The notes below the pieces were generated by a model. That model did not search any database. It had not been told where the DNA came from and worked only from the letters and a program-made list of their open reading frames with translations. Made by a program: the position numbers and the translations under genes. Of a stretch of DNA of 64,000 nt, positions 11,314-22,915 are shown piece after piece (position 1 is the first letter of the stretch; the number at the start of each line of letters is the position of its first letter). Source of the stretch: Anisodus tanguticus (taxonomy: Eukaryota > Streptophyta > Magnoliopsida > Solanales > Solanaceae). The stretch covers positions 14,864,001 to 14,928,000 of the forward strand of contig CM067557.1 in assembly GCA_034509755.1 (NCBI GenBank), given 5' to 3'.

Positions 11314-11665
11314 TAGCTATGGATTCGCGAAGGCTTGTGGATAATTGACGGATTCCCTTCACCTCCAAATTCCAATTAACATAGTCAGTGATGATTTATA
11401 TAGTGATCCCAAATTCTTTCACTACTTAGAAAACGTGAATTCTCGATACATATTTTCATCGGAACGCCTTTGAATACATGATATTTCTGACGAAAAGTTA
11501 ATTACAAGCCATTATCCGATATATTTTGTCGGAAAATTCCATCGAAAATTGGCATTTTCCAGTAGTGTTTGAGTTGAGGTGCAGATGCTCTTGTCGTAGT
11601 AGCATATTTCTTCTTGAACGACTTGTTTTACGTGTTCATTATTCTGTTCTTGTTTTTTACTGAGA
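11314..11665 (+). pseudogene. Broken partial duplicate of the DMP gene 3' end
   Basis: The stretch at about 11314-11395 repeats parts of the DMP coding region ('gctatggattcgcgaag', compare 10494-10511; 'ggataattgacgg') and then jumps to its 3' flank ('aacatagtcagtgatgattt', compare 10799-10818). After a small CACTA-type insert, 11571-11665 repeats the DMP 3' flank again ('gtgttcattatt', compare 10903-10914). Most of the coding sequence between these blocks is missing. It has no coding capacity. Confidence 0.75.
11420..11567. mobile_element. 148-bp CACTA-type MITE
   Basis: It starts CACTACTTAGAAAA and ends TTTTCCAGTAGTG, the classic CACTA termini. A 3-bp TTT lies on both sides (11417-11419 and 11568-11570), the target size typical of CACTA. 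The interior has the imperfect palindrome 'ttttgtcggaaaattcc' commonly seen in such elements. It lies inside the DMP duplicate. Confidence 0.8.
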
Positions 11666-11962
11666 AATTCAGTGTTACTCCATTAATGTGAACCAAATAA
11701 ATCATCACTTCATATATTTTGGACCTGCTAGACATATGGAGCTATAGATGACTTTTGAGTATAAGCAACAAATGTTGAGACATGAGAGTGCTGGCAAGAA
11801 CCTTTATGAAATTTGAAGATAATATGTGGTTTAGCAATAAACAAGAAGTGCATTCTGAATTGCTTAAAAAGCATATCAATTAAAAAACTTGAAGAAACCC
11901 AGAAAGATAAAATTACTTAAGCAAATTAAAATCAAATAGACGGATGAAATGTTTGTTAATTC

Positions 11963-12017
11963 TAAAGGAATATGTTACCCGCCTTTCATTGATTATTGTG
12001 TACAATATATATAGTAT
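11963..12017 (-). repeat. E3 3' LTR, distal part
   Basis: It matches the E3 5' LTR start on the plus strand ('cctttcattgattattgtg', compare 23197 onward) and ends with AGTAT, the left copy of the E2 target duplication. The outermost bases differ from the 5' LTR (TAAAGG instead of TGAAA). Confidence 0.85.
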
Positions 12018-13304
12018 TTTTGGGAGTTTTGCTCTATGGTACTTTATAAAGCAGTACGGGAAGTATTTAACTATTACAAGTATTCGAAAGGATAAACAAA
12101 GATTCAATAATTCAACATGGAATCTGAAAATTACAATAGTTACACAAGTAAAAACTGGAAATTCCAGTTTTATAGAAGACGGAAAAATATAAATTGGTTT
12201 TTGCTGAGTCGAGTGTAGCACTCTGTCCTTAAGACAATATTGCCCCGTATGTATCCTTTATACGTCCTGGACAATTTGTCTCCCAAGATAAAACAGCAAT
12301 GGAACCCTTGAGCAAAGGAAACTCAAGAGCTACCGTGAAGAATATTGAGTAACGAAATGATGCTTGGAAGTTGTAGGAAGAAAACTATTTCGGTTGTGTA
12401 TTTTCGTGCACTTTTTTTTCGCATCCGTTTCTGTATTTTCGTGCATATGTCTTTGTGCTCAACAATGGTGTAATGGGGTGTTTATATAGGAGAGGGAGGG
12501 GTGTTTTCGCCTGAAAAGCTCGCCTCCATAATAGCCAAATAATGGCCATTATGGAGGTAGTAAAGTCACCAACATAAATGGGAGAAAGACCAACTGTTTT
12601 GGCCATTATAGGAGGAGTAATTCAACCAAAATAAATGGCTGAATTGAGTGCTTGGCATTTCTGTTTTTGACCGTCGAAATTCTGATTTTCTTGAAACTTC
12701 AGGAACCAAACTGTACATCTTGAAACTTCGGGGACCAAACCGCACATCCGAAAGAATTCGGTCCAAATCTGTATATCTGAAACTTCGGGATCAAACCGTA
12801 CTTCGGCAAAGTTTTCTGGCCCAAAAAGATAATATCAGAAGGCCCACAGCCCACAGCCCGTGGCCCGTGGCCCGAGAACCCGGAACCCGGAACCCGGAAC
12901 TCGGAACCAGAACCGGACGGGCGGGCGGCGGCGGCGCGCGTGTGGTCTTTCCTCGAACCGAAGCACATCTAGGTCCTCCCTCCTTTAAACACATGGGATA
13001 CCCCTTGGGGTCCCAAACCCCAAACCAATTTCGAATCTTATATACACAACAATTCTTTCTTCCTCTACCGATGAGGGAGAATTACACACAATACCACACT
13101 TTCCATGCTTCAAACACCTTACTTCGTGAACCAATATCTCTTTCATTTCTCAATGAAATTTGACGATTCTTGGCCCTACGGTTATCTACGTACTTAGTAG
13201 ATCATGCATGTGTGAAGAACCGGATTCTCCAACATACGTTACACTAGTGTTTAAGCCGTTAAAGTTGGTCGGTCGCAACTCCCGCCAAAGGCAAATTTCC
13301 AACA
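12018..13304 (-). repeat. E2 3' LTR (about 1.29 kb)
   Basis: On the minus strand it begins TGTTGGAAATTTGCC at 13304, next to the purine tract 'caagaggggat'. The block 12022-12410 appears identical to 17281-17670. A short GC-rich stretch at about 12846-12925 is made of cccgtgg and cccggaac units. Reading frames that cross it have no coding meaning. Confidence 0.88.
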
Positions 13305-13989
13305 ATCCCCTCTTGAAAGAGATTTTGGCGCACTCACATGGTGTCTTTTCATTTCCAACAATATTTCGGCGGACCGATGTTGCATAAGGAGAGGTAGCCT
13401 CGGCTTTGAACCTTCCATAGTTGAATACCATCGGACTTACTTACCGCGCGGTGAACGTGATGTCTTGAACCGTCGTTGTTTAGTGTAAGCCAAGACAACG
13501 GTACCAACACAACAAATTCCCTTACTCTCTTCTTCGTAATGTTTTGTCCGTTTTGGCCATGGACAACGTCTTGGATTCTTAAGTGCGTTCAATTTGAGGC
13601 GGCCCGTCCTCGCACTTAAATAGGTGGTCTCCTACAAGGTATCCTGCTATACCCCACTTCACAAGTGTTAGGAACCATTAAAAGTTTCCCAAAGACCTAA
13701 CCTCAACCGTTGAGGATCATTACAGTTTTGAAAACTTAACCTTTACCCATACTGCAGATAGCACTTAACGTCTATCGCGGGAACGGCTTTGGATTTGGTG
13801 TTTCTTTTCGAAATCACTATCCGAAGTGCTCATGCTTCCACCGAAGCGATCAACCGAACCTTTACAACTTAGTTTTCCCATTGAACCAAATTATTGGGAT
13901 CTCCAGTTCGTAAGGTTGGGTTTCCACTGTATTGGTCCGTATATTTTGGGTTTTAAGCCCATTCCCCTAGACAGCAGCGAAACGCTTGA

Positions 13990-16060
13990 TCTCCGGGTAG
14001 TCCCTTAGTTTGTAAACAAGGAAGTGACACCCGTGATGATCAACCGCCATACGGTCTTATGTCTCCGACGCATTCTAACGAGATATGTCCGTACGCCGTC
14101 ATCCGTGTCCTTCCTGAAGCCGACCGGCTAGCCAAAGTGTATAACTACTGAAGGTACGGGTTTCTCCCGATAAGGGACGTCCTCTAATGAGTCGTGAAGC
14201 TACTCAACTTCTTTCATGCTTTGTATAAAGCGATAAACTCCGATACCATCATGAATCGGTCGATGCAAGTTTGCTTAGAGGATTTTCCAAGACCCACCAT
14301 ACACATTTACTTGTGACTTTGGTGTTCTTCGATCCGATGTCCGGTTTGCATCACCGTGTTCTCTCGAACCGCTGGACATCCGAATACTATAATCCGTAGA
14401 TAAGCGAATAATTCGATATCGTCATATCCGACTTAACGCCTTCTATTGATCATGTATTAAGATCATCGGTGAACCTTAGTTCAACTAATCTGTTTGTTGG
14501 ACGATACCGGGTCGGTTGTAGTGTGTACAATACATTGAACTACACGTGACCCGAGCATATCGCTCCTTGTCTATGGGTGCACCATGATTCCAATCGGTTC
14601 TATGATTCATATCTATTGGTGGCTTCAACGAGACTTGTCAACTATCGACCGATCCGTTAGATGTCTTAGAAATCCAATTCCTAAGATGTCATCTCGTGAT
14701 ACTCATATCTTTCATATCGAGACTTTGTTTCAATATGATTTTCACTCTAAGACCGTTGGTTTTCCAACTGTTGGCTTTCTAACTTCGAGTCAATGTTTCG
14801 TGATCGATTCATTATTTCTGTTTTATCCGAGACTTTCGGACCAAAATGTTAACATTTCGGGGACCAAAATGAAAGTTCGGGAAGAAGCCCAACAGTTCAA
14901 AGAACCAATTCGATCCTCTTCTTCCAACTCTCCAGTTTGGAAGGTTGTTTCAACACCCATGCCATGTAAGATTACAATGGCCCTGGATGTGAAGCTACTC
15001 ACAGGGGAGCACTTTTTACAACCCAAAGGTTCTTTTCCCGGAGGAAGATTAACTATTACACGAGTATGGTTCTATATATGGAATCTATTTCTCTCTTTAG
15101 CTTCTTTCCAAAGCAGCGCTTTTGGAGATGACAATTATTTGTTAATTATTCATGGTTCATTATTAACCATATAAGCTAGAAGGACTGGAACAAGTTTTTT
15201 TTTTTTCCCTTCTTTGCTCCGTCTCGGTTCAACATCTAGAATCCCTAAGTTCTGCAGATCTGGAATATTAAGTTCCGGATAGCTAGCAACTTTCGAGTCC
15301 TGTAGATACGGAACGTCTAGTTCGGACAGACAGGCCCTCGCGGGTTCTTGTTAACCTTGAGCAATTACTCCTTTTTCCTTTTTTTTTCCAAGGAAAGCTA
15401 TCTTAAAAGAATTCAGCATTCTTTGACGCCAAGAGGCGATCAACACTACTGTTATTTGCAGATCCAGTGGATATGCAATCTACAGTCTTAGGTCGAACTT
15501 GACCTGTTTCGGTAGCCCATCTTTTACCAAGCTACCCCTCATAATTTGGACGTACGGCTTAGCGCTTGGCTAACACCGTTAGACTGAGGTGAGTAATGAG
15601 CAGTTGTTTACTAAACGATGCTTCACTTTCTCCCCCTCTATCACTACGAATTTCTCAATCCGTAGGCTTAGTTGATTTTCAACTTCTGTTTTGTAGCACT
15701 TATCCGCTTCAACAACTTCATCTTCGTTTTTCAATAACCAAAGGATACAATACGTTGTACCATTATCAATAAAGGTCATAACGTACTTGTCTCCCCCCCT
15801 CTATTTTGTATAAACTTCAAATCACCCAAGTAGGTGTGACTAAGTTCTAGAGGAGCGGTGCTTCTTTCGCTATTCCCTTGACGGAATTTGGAAAGGTGAT
15901 TTTGCCTCTTCGTCTACCTCACATTCATTTTGAGGGTTTATGTCGACAGTAGGCAACAATCTCATCATCGTTAGCTTTTGAATGACTTGCTATTTAACGT
16001 GTCTTAATCTATGATGTCATAGATGCACGGATTACAAATATATCATTCATTTGGCTATAG
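13990..16060 (-). pseudogene. Heavily degraded copia pol (E2)
   Basis: Read from right to left: 15560-16060 matches E1 integrase (reading TFIDNGTTY and the sequence for APLEL). About 15010-15175 matches the start of reverse transcriptase ('ctttggaaagaagct', 'cttcctccggga'), and 14150-14720 matches the reverse transcriptase tail and RNase H ('gcgataaactccgat', 'gcaagtttgcttagag'). Between about 14780 and 15010, where E1 has the catalytic DVKTAFLN and YIDDM boxes, I see no match. Indels are frequent, and the longest frames are under 200 codons and are shadows. No enzyme can come from this. Confidence 0.7.
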
Positions 16061-16435
16061 ACATATTGTACCATTCTTAGTTATTACAGACCTGTTGGAC
16101 TAGTCTCAAACCAGCTTGACCAACAACGTCCCTTTAACCAAGTTTAGGACATGTATCACCTCATCTTAGAGTGATCCCATTCCCTGAAGTCCTATTGAGG
16201 ACAACCTCTCCAGCCCCTTTTACTTTAGAGGTGGCGTTGCTTCACATGAACAACCTCTTGCCCGTGGTTAGGGCGTAACCGGATCATATGTGATCCGATA
16301 CTCTGGCCCACTCCAGTTGCTTTGGCAGAACGAGTGTCCACTTTATTTTCTGCCTTTTCTTTAGGCCTTCAGATCATTTAAGACCTGGAAATTGTGGCCC
16401 ACCTTACTAGGTGTCCATTATTTTTCCTATGAAAT

Positions 16436-16571
16436 GAATTTTGGCCCCACTCCAGTCGCCCGGAGGCTTTGTATGACTGAGTGTCCAATATCATCATATC
16501 AAAGGAATTTTGGCCCACTCCAGTCGCCCGGAGGCTTTGTATGACTGAGTGTCCAATATCATCCTATGAAG
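16436..16571 (-). repeat. Two 67-68-bp tandem repeats in the E2 gag region
   Basis: Two near-identical units, about 16436-16504 and 16505-16571, each containing 'cactccagtcgcccggagg' and 'actgagtgtccaatatcat'. Looser versions of the 'gagtgtcca' core occur at about 16330 and 16980. On the minus strand the core reads DTQS in one frame, so it may be a repeated part of an old gag or leader protein. Confidence 0.75.
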
Positions 16572-17004
16572 GATCTTCTGCCAAATAATATGACAGGCTC
16601 AACTTCATTAACTTTTAGACTTTTTCCGTTATGATTGGTGCCCAGATAATTCTTGGCGCTTACTTAAGTGTGGTAACAGTTTTCGCACAGTCAGTGGATC
16701 TTTCTCCCTTGTATGTGCGAACATACTTTACACACTTTAATAATTACACTTAAAAGAACGGATCTTCTTAAGTCGTTTACAAAATCCAATCTTTAAACGG
16801 AAAAGAAGATGAGATTAAACTTCTGATTTGTTAAAGCATAAGGAATATAAATTATTTTCATATTCCTCCTTACTTTAATCCATTTTTAATCAGGCATAAT
16901 TTAATCTTTATTCTTGACAAGTAAGAAAAACTACTTATCCCAATTTAGAATTCTGGCTCACTTCAGTCACTTCATCAGACTGAGTGTCCATTTCCTTCTC
17001 ACCA

Positions 17005-17262
17005 TTATTCGGATCCTTTGTCTGCGACAGATATAGGCCTTCTGCTACAAGATAGAATAACATCTTCGCCTCTTCTCCTCTTGTCCCGCTTGACATCCTC
17101 GTGCTTTCGAGAGCGCTTGTTTCCACCGGTCTTGGTAGCGGTGACACCATGAACACGTTCATCATCATCACTCTCTTCTACCAGAAAACTATTTCCATAT
17201 CCAGATTTGGTCACACAACTTTTGACCGACATCTTTCGAACACTAATAGTAATACAATACAA
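17005..17262 (-). pseudogene. Possible start of E2 gag or leader frame
   Basis: This is the first open frame after the E2 5' LTR on the minus strand. It is acidic at first (VEESDDDERVHG) then very basic (KRSRKHEDVKRDKRRRGED). An alternative frame over the same bases ends in MDTQSDEVTEVSQNS. The position is where gag should begin, but I recognise no capsid motif or zinc knuckle, so the assignment rests on place only. Confidence 0.4.
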
Positions 17263-17276
17263 ATATTGTCTTAAGT

Positions 17277-18575
17277 TTTTGAGAGTTTTGCTCTATGGTA
17301 CTTTATAAAGCAGTACGGGAAGTATTTAACTATTACAAGTATTCGAAAGGATAAACAAAGATTCAATAATTCAACATGGAATCTGAAAATTACAATAGTT
17401 ACACAAGTAAAAACTGGAAATTCCAGTTTTATAGAAGACGGAAAAATATAAATTGGTTTTTGCTGAGTCGAGTGTAGCACTCTGTCCTTAAGACAATATT
17501 GCCCCGTATGTATCCTTTATACGTCCTGGACAATTTGTCTCCCAAGATAAAACAGCAATGGAACCCTTGAGCAAAGGAAACTCAAGAGCTACCGTGAAGA
17601 ATATTGAGTAACGAAATGATGCTTGGAAGTTGTAGGAAGAAAACTATTTCGGTTGTGTATTTTCGTGCACTTTGTTTTTCTCTCGCATCTGTTTCGTATT
17701 TTCGTGCATATGTCTTTGTGCTCAACAATGGTGTAATGGGGTGTTTATATAGGAGAGGGAGGGGCTGTTTACATCGCTCTGAAAACTGCCTCCATAATAG
17801 CCAAATAATGGTCATTATGGAGGTAGTAAAGTCACCAACATAAATGGGAGAAAGACCAACTGTTTTGGCCATTATAGGAGGAGTAATTCAGCCAAAATAA
17901 ATGGCTGAATAGAGTGCTTGGCATTTCTGTTTTTGACCGTCGAAATTCTGATTTTCGGGAAACTTCAGGAACCAAACTGTACATCTTGAAACTTCGGGAC
18001 CAAACCGCACATCCGAAAGAATTCGGTCCAAACTCGTATATCCGAAACTTCTGGGATCAAACTGTACTTCTGGCAAAGTTTTCTGGCCCAAAAAGATAAT
18101 ATCAGAAGACCCACAGCCCACAGCCCACGACCCGTGACCCGTGAACCCGAGAACCCGGAACTCGAAACCGGAACCGGACCGGACGGGACGGGCAGGCGGC
18201 GGCGGCGCGCGTGTGGTCTTTCCTCGAACCGAAGCACATCTAGGTCCTCCCTCCTTTAAACACATGGGATACCCCTTGGGGTCCCAAACCCCAAACCCAT
18301 TTCGAATCTTATATACACAACAATTCTTTCTTCCTCTATCGATGAGGGAGAATTACACACAATACCACACTTTCCATGCTTCAAACACCTTACTTCATGA
18401 ACCAATATCTCTTTCATTTCTCAATGAAATTTGATGATTCTTGGCCCTACGGTTATCTACGTACTTAGTAGATCATGCATGTGTGAAGAACCGGATTCTC
18501 CAACATACGTTACACTAGTGTTTAAGCCGTTAAAGTTGGTCGGTCGCAACTCCCGCCAAAGGCAAATTTCCAACA
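17277..18575 (-). repeat. E2 5' LTR (about 1.30 kb)
   Basis: Paired with 12018-13304, with only scattered differences visible by eye (for example near 17680-17790 and 18050-18200). The left edge is placed at the TTTTTG run shared with the other LTR. I could not identify a standard initiator-tRNA primer site just inside it. Confidence 0.85.
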
Positions 18576-18580
18576 AGTAT

Positions 18581-18701
18581 TACATAATTATTTACATGGC
18601 TACAAATTAGGTAACTTATCTTCCTAATTACAATCGGAATATAAATTTACATAATATAAAAGATTACAAAGATACAGGAATATTCTAGATATATTCTATC
18701 A
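18581..18701 (-). repeat. E3 3' LTR, proximal part
   Basis: The second half of the split E3 LTR. Together with 11963-12017 it reconstitutes about 176 bp, matching the 175-bp 5' LTR. It ends at CA (18700-18701) next to the purine tract, which reads 'cacccccgcagtc' on the plus strand. Confidence 0.88.
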
Positions 18702-18756
18702 CACCCCCGCAGTCGAAGCGGGAGATTCTCGTACTCTGAGACTGGCTCGGAAATCA

Positions 18757-19305
18757 TCAAAAAAATTTGCGCGGAAGTCCTTTAGTAAATATATCAGCAA
18801 TTTGATACCTGGAAGGAACATGAAGGACATGAACTTGTCTACGAGCCACTTTTTCACGTACAAAGTGAATATCCATTTCAATGTGTTTAGTGCACTGATG
18901 TTGAACGGGATTGCCGAAGAGATATATCGCACTGACATTATCACGGTAGACCAATGTAGCTTTGCAGATTGGGCAGTGAGGTTCCAGCAGAAGGTTGTGT
19001 ATCCAACAAGACTCAGAGACAACATTTGTGACTCCTCTGTACTCGGCTTCGACACTGGATCGAGACAGAGTAGGTTGTCTTTTAGAAGACCAAGAAAGCA
19101 AGTTATCTGCGTTATCTCCGAGGAAGATACAATAACCTGACATGGATTGACGAGTGTCTGGACAGCCAACCCAATCGGCATCAGAATAAGAGGTGAGACC
19201 AGAGAGCGTGGACTTGTACAGATGGAGGCCGAAGTGAAGAGTACATTGTACATAACGCAAAATATGTTTGAGCGCATTCCTATGTGCATCTGTCGGGCTG
19301 TGCAT
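18757..19305 (-). pseudogene. E3 RNase H domain
   Basis: Copia-type RNase H with recognisable core residues: YSDADWVGCPDTRQS, SRSSVEAEYRG and YRDNVSAIYL (normally CDN), then [16 protein letters not shown] at the C terminus. The frame is open for 182 codons. The Cys of the CDN motif is replaced by Arg, the Asp is kept. It belongs to the broken E3 pol, and the sequence closely resembles the E5 RNase H at 39780-40220. Confidence 0.88.
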
Positions 19306-19506
19306 ATGTAAACATATTTATTGCACGGCATATGATATATCTGGTCTCGTGAAAGTGAGATATTTTAATGCTCCTGCTAAACTGCGATAGTGAGTCGGGT
19401 CGGCATATAGAGAACCCAAAGAGGCACTGAGTTTGGAATTAGTGTCCAATACTGTCTGGGCCGGTTTTCAAGACGTCATGCTTAATCGGTCAAGGATCTC
19501 TTCGGC

Positions 19507-20027
19507 TTACTTCCTTTGACAAAGAAATAAGTCACATGCATGTCTCGTAACAGCAATGCCCAAAAAATAGCTTAGGGGGCCTAAATCCTTCATAGCAAAC
19601 TCAGAGGCAAGGAGTGACATAATGGATCGGTGAAGTGCATCAAAAGATGTAGTGAGGATGATATCATCAACATATAATAGGATGTATGCCATGTCATTAC
19701 CCTTGCTATAGATGAACAATGAATGATCATATTTGCTATGTGAAAAACCGATAGAAGATACAAAATCATCAAACCATTGGTACCATGCACGAGAAGCATA
19801 TTTCAGCCCATAGAGTGATTTCTTCAAAAGACATACATAATCTGGGTGACCAGATCCCTGAATCCCATAGGCTGATGCATATATACAGTTTCATGAAGGT
19901 CCTCATGCAATAAAGCATTTTTGACGTCAAGCTGATGAATAGGCCAAGATTTGGACAAAGCAATACTGAGAATGGTCTGAATAGTCACCGGTTTCACCAC
20001 CGGGCTGAAAGTTTCATCACAATCCAC
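19507..20027 (-). pseudogene. E3 reverse transcriptase, in two frames
   Basis: The 19824-20027 frame carries the first catalytic Asp ([20 protein letters not shown]), and the 19507-19827 frame carries the active-site box (ILLYVDDIILT) followed by MKDLGPLSYFLGI. The two frames meet with a shift near 19826. The gap to RNase H (19306-19506) is also out of frame. Motifs are conserved, but the gene is broken. Confidence 0.88.
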
Positions 20028-20114
20028 TCCTACCTGTTGAGACCTTCCATCACCTACAAGATAGGCCGTGTGCCTCTCAAAAAAACCATCAAATTTCTTT
20101 CTATGTCAAAAAAT

Positions 20115-20600
20115 TCACATAGAACGAATAATATTAGAGTCAGGAGGATGAGGTACTAGATCCCACGTCTTATTTTTAATAAGAGCATTATATTCGTCAA
20201 TCATTGCATTTTTCCAATTAGGATCGGACAAGGAATCTTTTGGATTTTGAGGAACATGGGAATGAGCAACTGAATTGGATAAGTTAAATAGTCGTTTGGG
20301 TTTAGAAATGTTGTGCATAGCATGTGTTTCCATTGTCCGTCGGGGTACCGCTAGGGGTTGTACTGGATAGGGAAGGGGTGGCTGAGACGTAGTAGCGGGA
20401 TTGGGAATAGGACCGGGAGTGAGGGGTAGGGCCGAGATGGGGTAGTGGTATCGGGGAGAGGGGGCTGGCCGAGAGGCAGCCAAGACGGAAGGCCGAGAAG
20501 GGCTGTTCCGAGGCTTCCATTGCGGGGCTAGGTGGACTGCCTGCCTCGGGACAGTGGTTATGGGGCCGTTTGCTGGTGATGGTGACGACTGATTTTGCAA
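20115..20600 (-). pseudogene. E3 pol linker and reverse transcriptase N-terminal entry
   Basis: A Pro- and Ser-rich linker leads into the conserved entry motif (DPNWKNAMIDEYNALIKNKTWDLVP) near 20140-20230. Such linkers join integrase to reverse transcriptase in copia polyproteins. It stops before the catalytic section, which continues in another frame at 19824-20027. Confidence 0.8.
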
Positions 20601-20942
20601 GTGATGAATTAGAATGGGATTTAGGCCATTATTTAAGAAGTCATAGAAATTTGGATGTTGAGAATTGAGTTTGGCAAAGGGGAATTGAGACTCATCGAAT
20701 ATGACATGCCTAGAAATTTTTATTTTTCATCTTGACAAGTCATAACAATTGTAACCTCGATGATTGGGGGTAACCAAGAAATACACACGGGAATGATCGA
20801 GGATGCAACTTGTTGATTTAAGTGGAGGGATGGAAGGGGTAGCATAGACATCCGAAAGTTCATAAATGCTTATAGGAAGGATTCCGAAGATAGAGAACTT
20901 GAGTGGGTGACTTGTGTTTGAGAGACTTGTTTGGGAGAATGT

Positions 20943-21542
20943 TCAACAGATAGGTTGCCATTGAGAGGGCGTAATTCCAAGAATAGGGGGATAGAGGCGT
21001 GGGCAAGGAGGGCAATTTGTGTATGGTTCTAATTTTTTGTTTGACTTTTCTATTTGTGGAGAGGTGTGTGGACAGAAAAAATGAAAAATAAGGCCGTGTT
21101 TGGCGCAGAACAATTTGAATTGTTGATTATCGAATTTCCTCCCATTGTCACATTGAAAACATTTGATATTCTTTTCAAATTGTGTCTTTATTAAAGCATT
21201 AAAGGAAGAAAAATTAGAATAGTCTTGGGACTTATTACCAATGGGAAAAGTCCACAGAAAGTTGGAATAATCATCCAAAAACAACACATAATATCTATGT
21301 CCGACCATGCTTAAAATAGGGAAAGTCCATAAGTCACTATGTATTATATCAAATGGTATTAAAGTACAGGTGGGTGAAAAATAAAATGGCAATTTGACAT
21401 ATTTCCCAAAAACGCAAGATTCACAAACATGAGTATTAGAGACATGTTTGCAATCAATAATTTTATTTTTGCTACGGGAGCTTAAAACAGAATCTCCCGA
21501 GTCATAATTTATTATGTCATAAAAGAGACGAAAGAGCTGCAA
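20943..21542 (-). pseudogene. E3 integrase core
   Basis: Integrase with CESCVFGKYVKLPF (second half of the zinc-binding module), the first catalytic Asp in DIIHSDLWTF, and a second in CFQCDNGRKFDN. The usual third-acidic-residue motif is altered (PQIEKSNKK in place of the common QNGxAERKxR). The frame ends at a stop near 20943. Confidence 0.82.
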
Positions 21543-21675
21543 AGGTTGATGGAGATGATACTGGATGGCCGACGGTGGAGGTGATAGGATAAAGGTCCCC
21601 GGTGCTGTTACATCTCATTATTCACATCTCTGTCATAAGGTCATTCACAAAAAAAAATCAAATTCAAGGGAAACA

Positions 21676-21957
21676 TTATTCTCGGTTGTGAAACGAAGCA
21701 CATAGATTAGATTTTTGATAAGTTTTGGGGCATGAAGGATATTGTTTAAAACTAACGGCAGATGTGGTGGGGGAGAGGGATGATTGTCCGTAACCTCGAA
21801 TGGGAATGCTTTGTTCACTACCAATAATAATATTTTGATTTAAATTGCTCATATTGAAATAAGACGAGAGAGTACCTTGGGATGGCATCATATGAGATAT
21901 GGCGCTAGTATCCATGTACCAACTGTCGTCTGAAACGTTAAGAGACATCGTGTTCAT
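21676..21957 (-). pseudogene. E3 protease region
   Basis: It contains SWYMDTSAISHM, matching the copia aspartic protease site W-x-x-DTGA-x-x-H but with Ser for Gly in the catalytic triplet. It lies between gag and integrase, as expected. The frame is short and ends abruptly. Confidence 0.72.
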
Positions 21958-22280
21958 AGCCGCCTCAATATCTGCCGGCGCGTAGGTTGAAGGAGGAGAG
22001 ATTTGTGCATTGTATTCATGTTGTGGACGTGCGCTGAGGATGCCGGGCTGGGGCTGTCAGGCCGAAGGTGAGGCACATGATGACGTTAGGTAGGGGCACG
22101 GTGGAGCAGCCCAAGCCGGCTGGACCCATGCAGCCCATGGTGGGTAGGTAGCCCACGACGTAGGTTGTTACCACTGTTGTTGCCGCTCCGGGTGGTTGCC
22201 AGCTAGTGGGGCTTCCCTCTCCTCTGCTACTGTTTCTGGTTCGGCCATCGCAGTTTCAACCAGAATTTTTCCTTTTATTG

Positions 22281-22915
22281 TTATTCCGGGATTGTGAGCC
22301 AGCCACGTTTTAGATCGTGGGCTTGTTGGTGTTGCGGGGCAGAGGCCGAGCCTCTCGGGTCAGCAATGGTACCGCCGGTGGTCACGAGGGCGGTATCGAC
22401 AGTATTTGCGTTGGCCGCGTCTCGCTTGGTTTTCTGGGTTTCTTCTAGGATGAGTCTCGAACGAGCCTCATAGAATGGAGGCAATGGGGTGCTTTGTTGA
22501 AGGATGGTAGAGACGCCTTCATAAGATTCATTCAAAACCGCAATGAGTTGCATCACCAATCGTTGATTGGTGACCGGTGCACCGACGTTGGAGAGTTGAT
22601 CGACAATCATCTTAAGTTCTTGACAATAGGCGACGTATTAGAAAAATCGTGCTTCTGAATGTCCTTGAATTGATTTTTCAAATACAAGGCACATTGTGTC
22701 TTGTTATCATGAAAAATACTCTCCAAGCGCTCCCACGTTTGTCGTGCAGTGACATCGGTTTCAATGATTATATGCAATAGATCGTTCGAGATCGTACTGT
22801 AGATCCATTGTAGGACAACCATATCTAAGTGGAACAAAAGTTCATTATCAGAATCATCAGGTTTTTCCAGGGGCTTTGATTTTGGAGGGATGATATGGTC
22901 GATAACTTTGTACAT
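22281..22915 (-). pseudogene. E3 gag (copia gag, no zinc knuckle seen)
   Basis: Two adjoining frames give a copia gag: VLQWIYSTISNDLLHIIIETD and TARQTWERLESIFHDNKTQC (22607-22915), then LIAVLNESYEGVSTILQQS and ARSRLILEETQKTKRDAAN (22281-22610). The shift lies near 22608. The same layout is seen in E5 gag at 36124-36660. No CCHC zinc knuckle is visible downstream in either. Confidence 0.82.

Larger units (their letters stand above)
12018..18575 (-). mobile_element. Ty1-copia family element E2 (minus strand), nested and probably non-autonomous
   Basis: This element sits inside the E3 3' LTR with a perfect 5-bp duplication AGTAT at 12013-12017 and 18576-18580. Its two LTRs (12018-13304 and 17277-18575) look nearly identical, so insertion was recent. 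The interior of about 4 kb aligns in pieces with E1 integrase, reverse transcriptase, RNase H and 3' region, yet is so disrupted that no long frame survives. It belongs to the E1 family, in opposite orientation. Its end is unusual: the LTR seems to finish in CAAAA instead of CA. Confidence 0.88.

Noticed and set aside
11420..11567. An exon or regulatory part of the DMP duplicate
   Set aside because: CACTA termini and the TTT duplication explain it as a MITE.
12648..13163. A 171-codon frame and companions in the E2 LTRs (also 17888-18434)
   Set aside because: They lie wholly inside LTR sequence and appear in both LTR copies with different lengths. No domain is visible.
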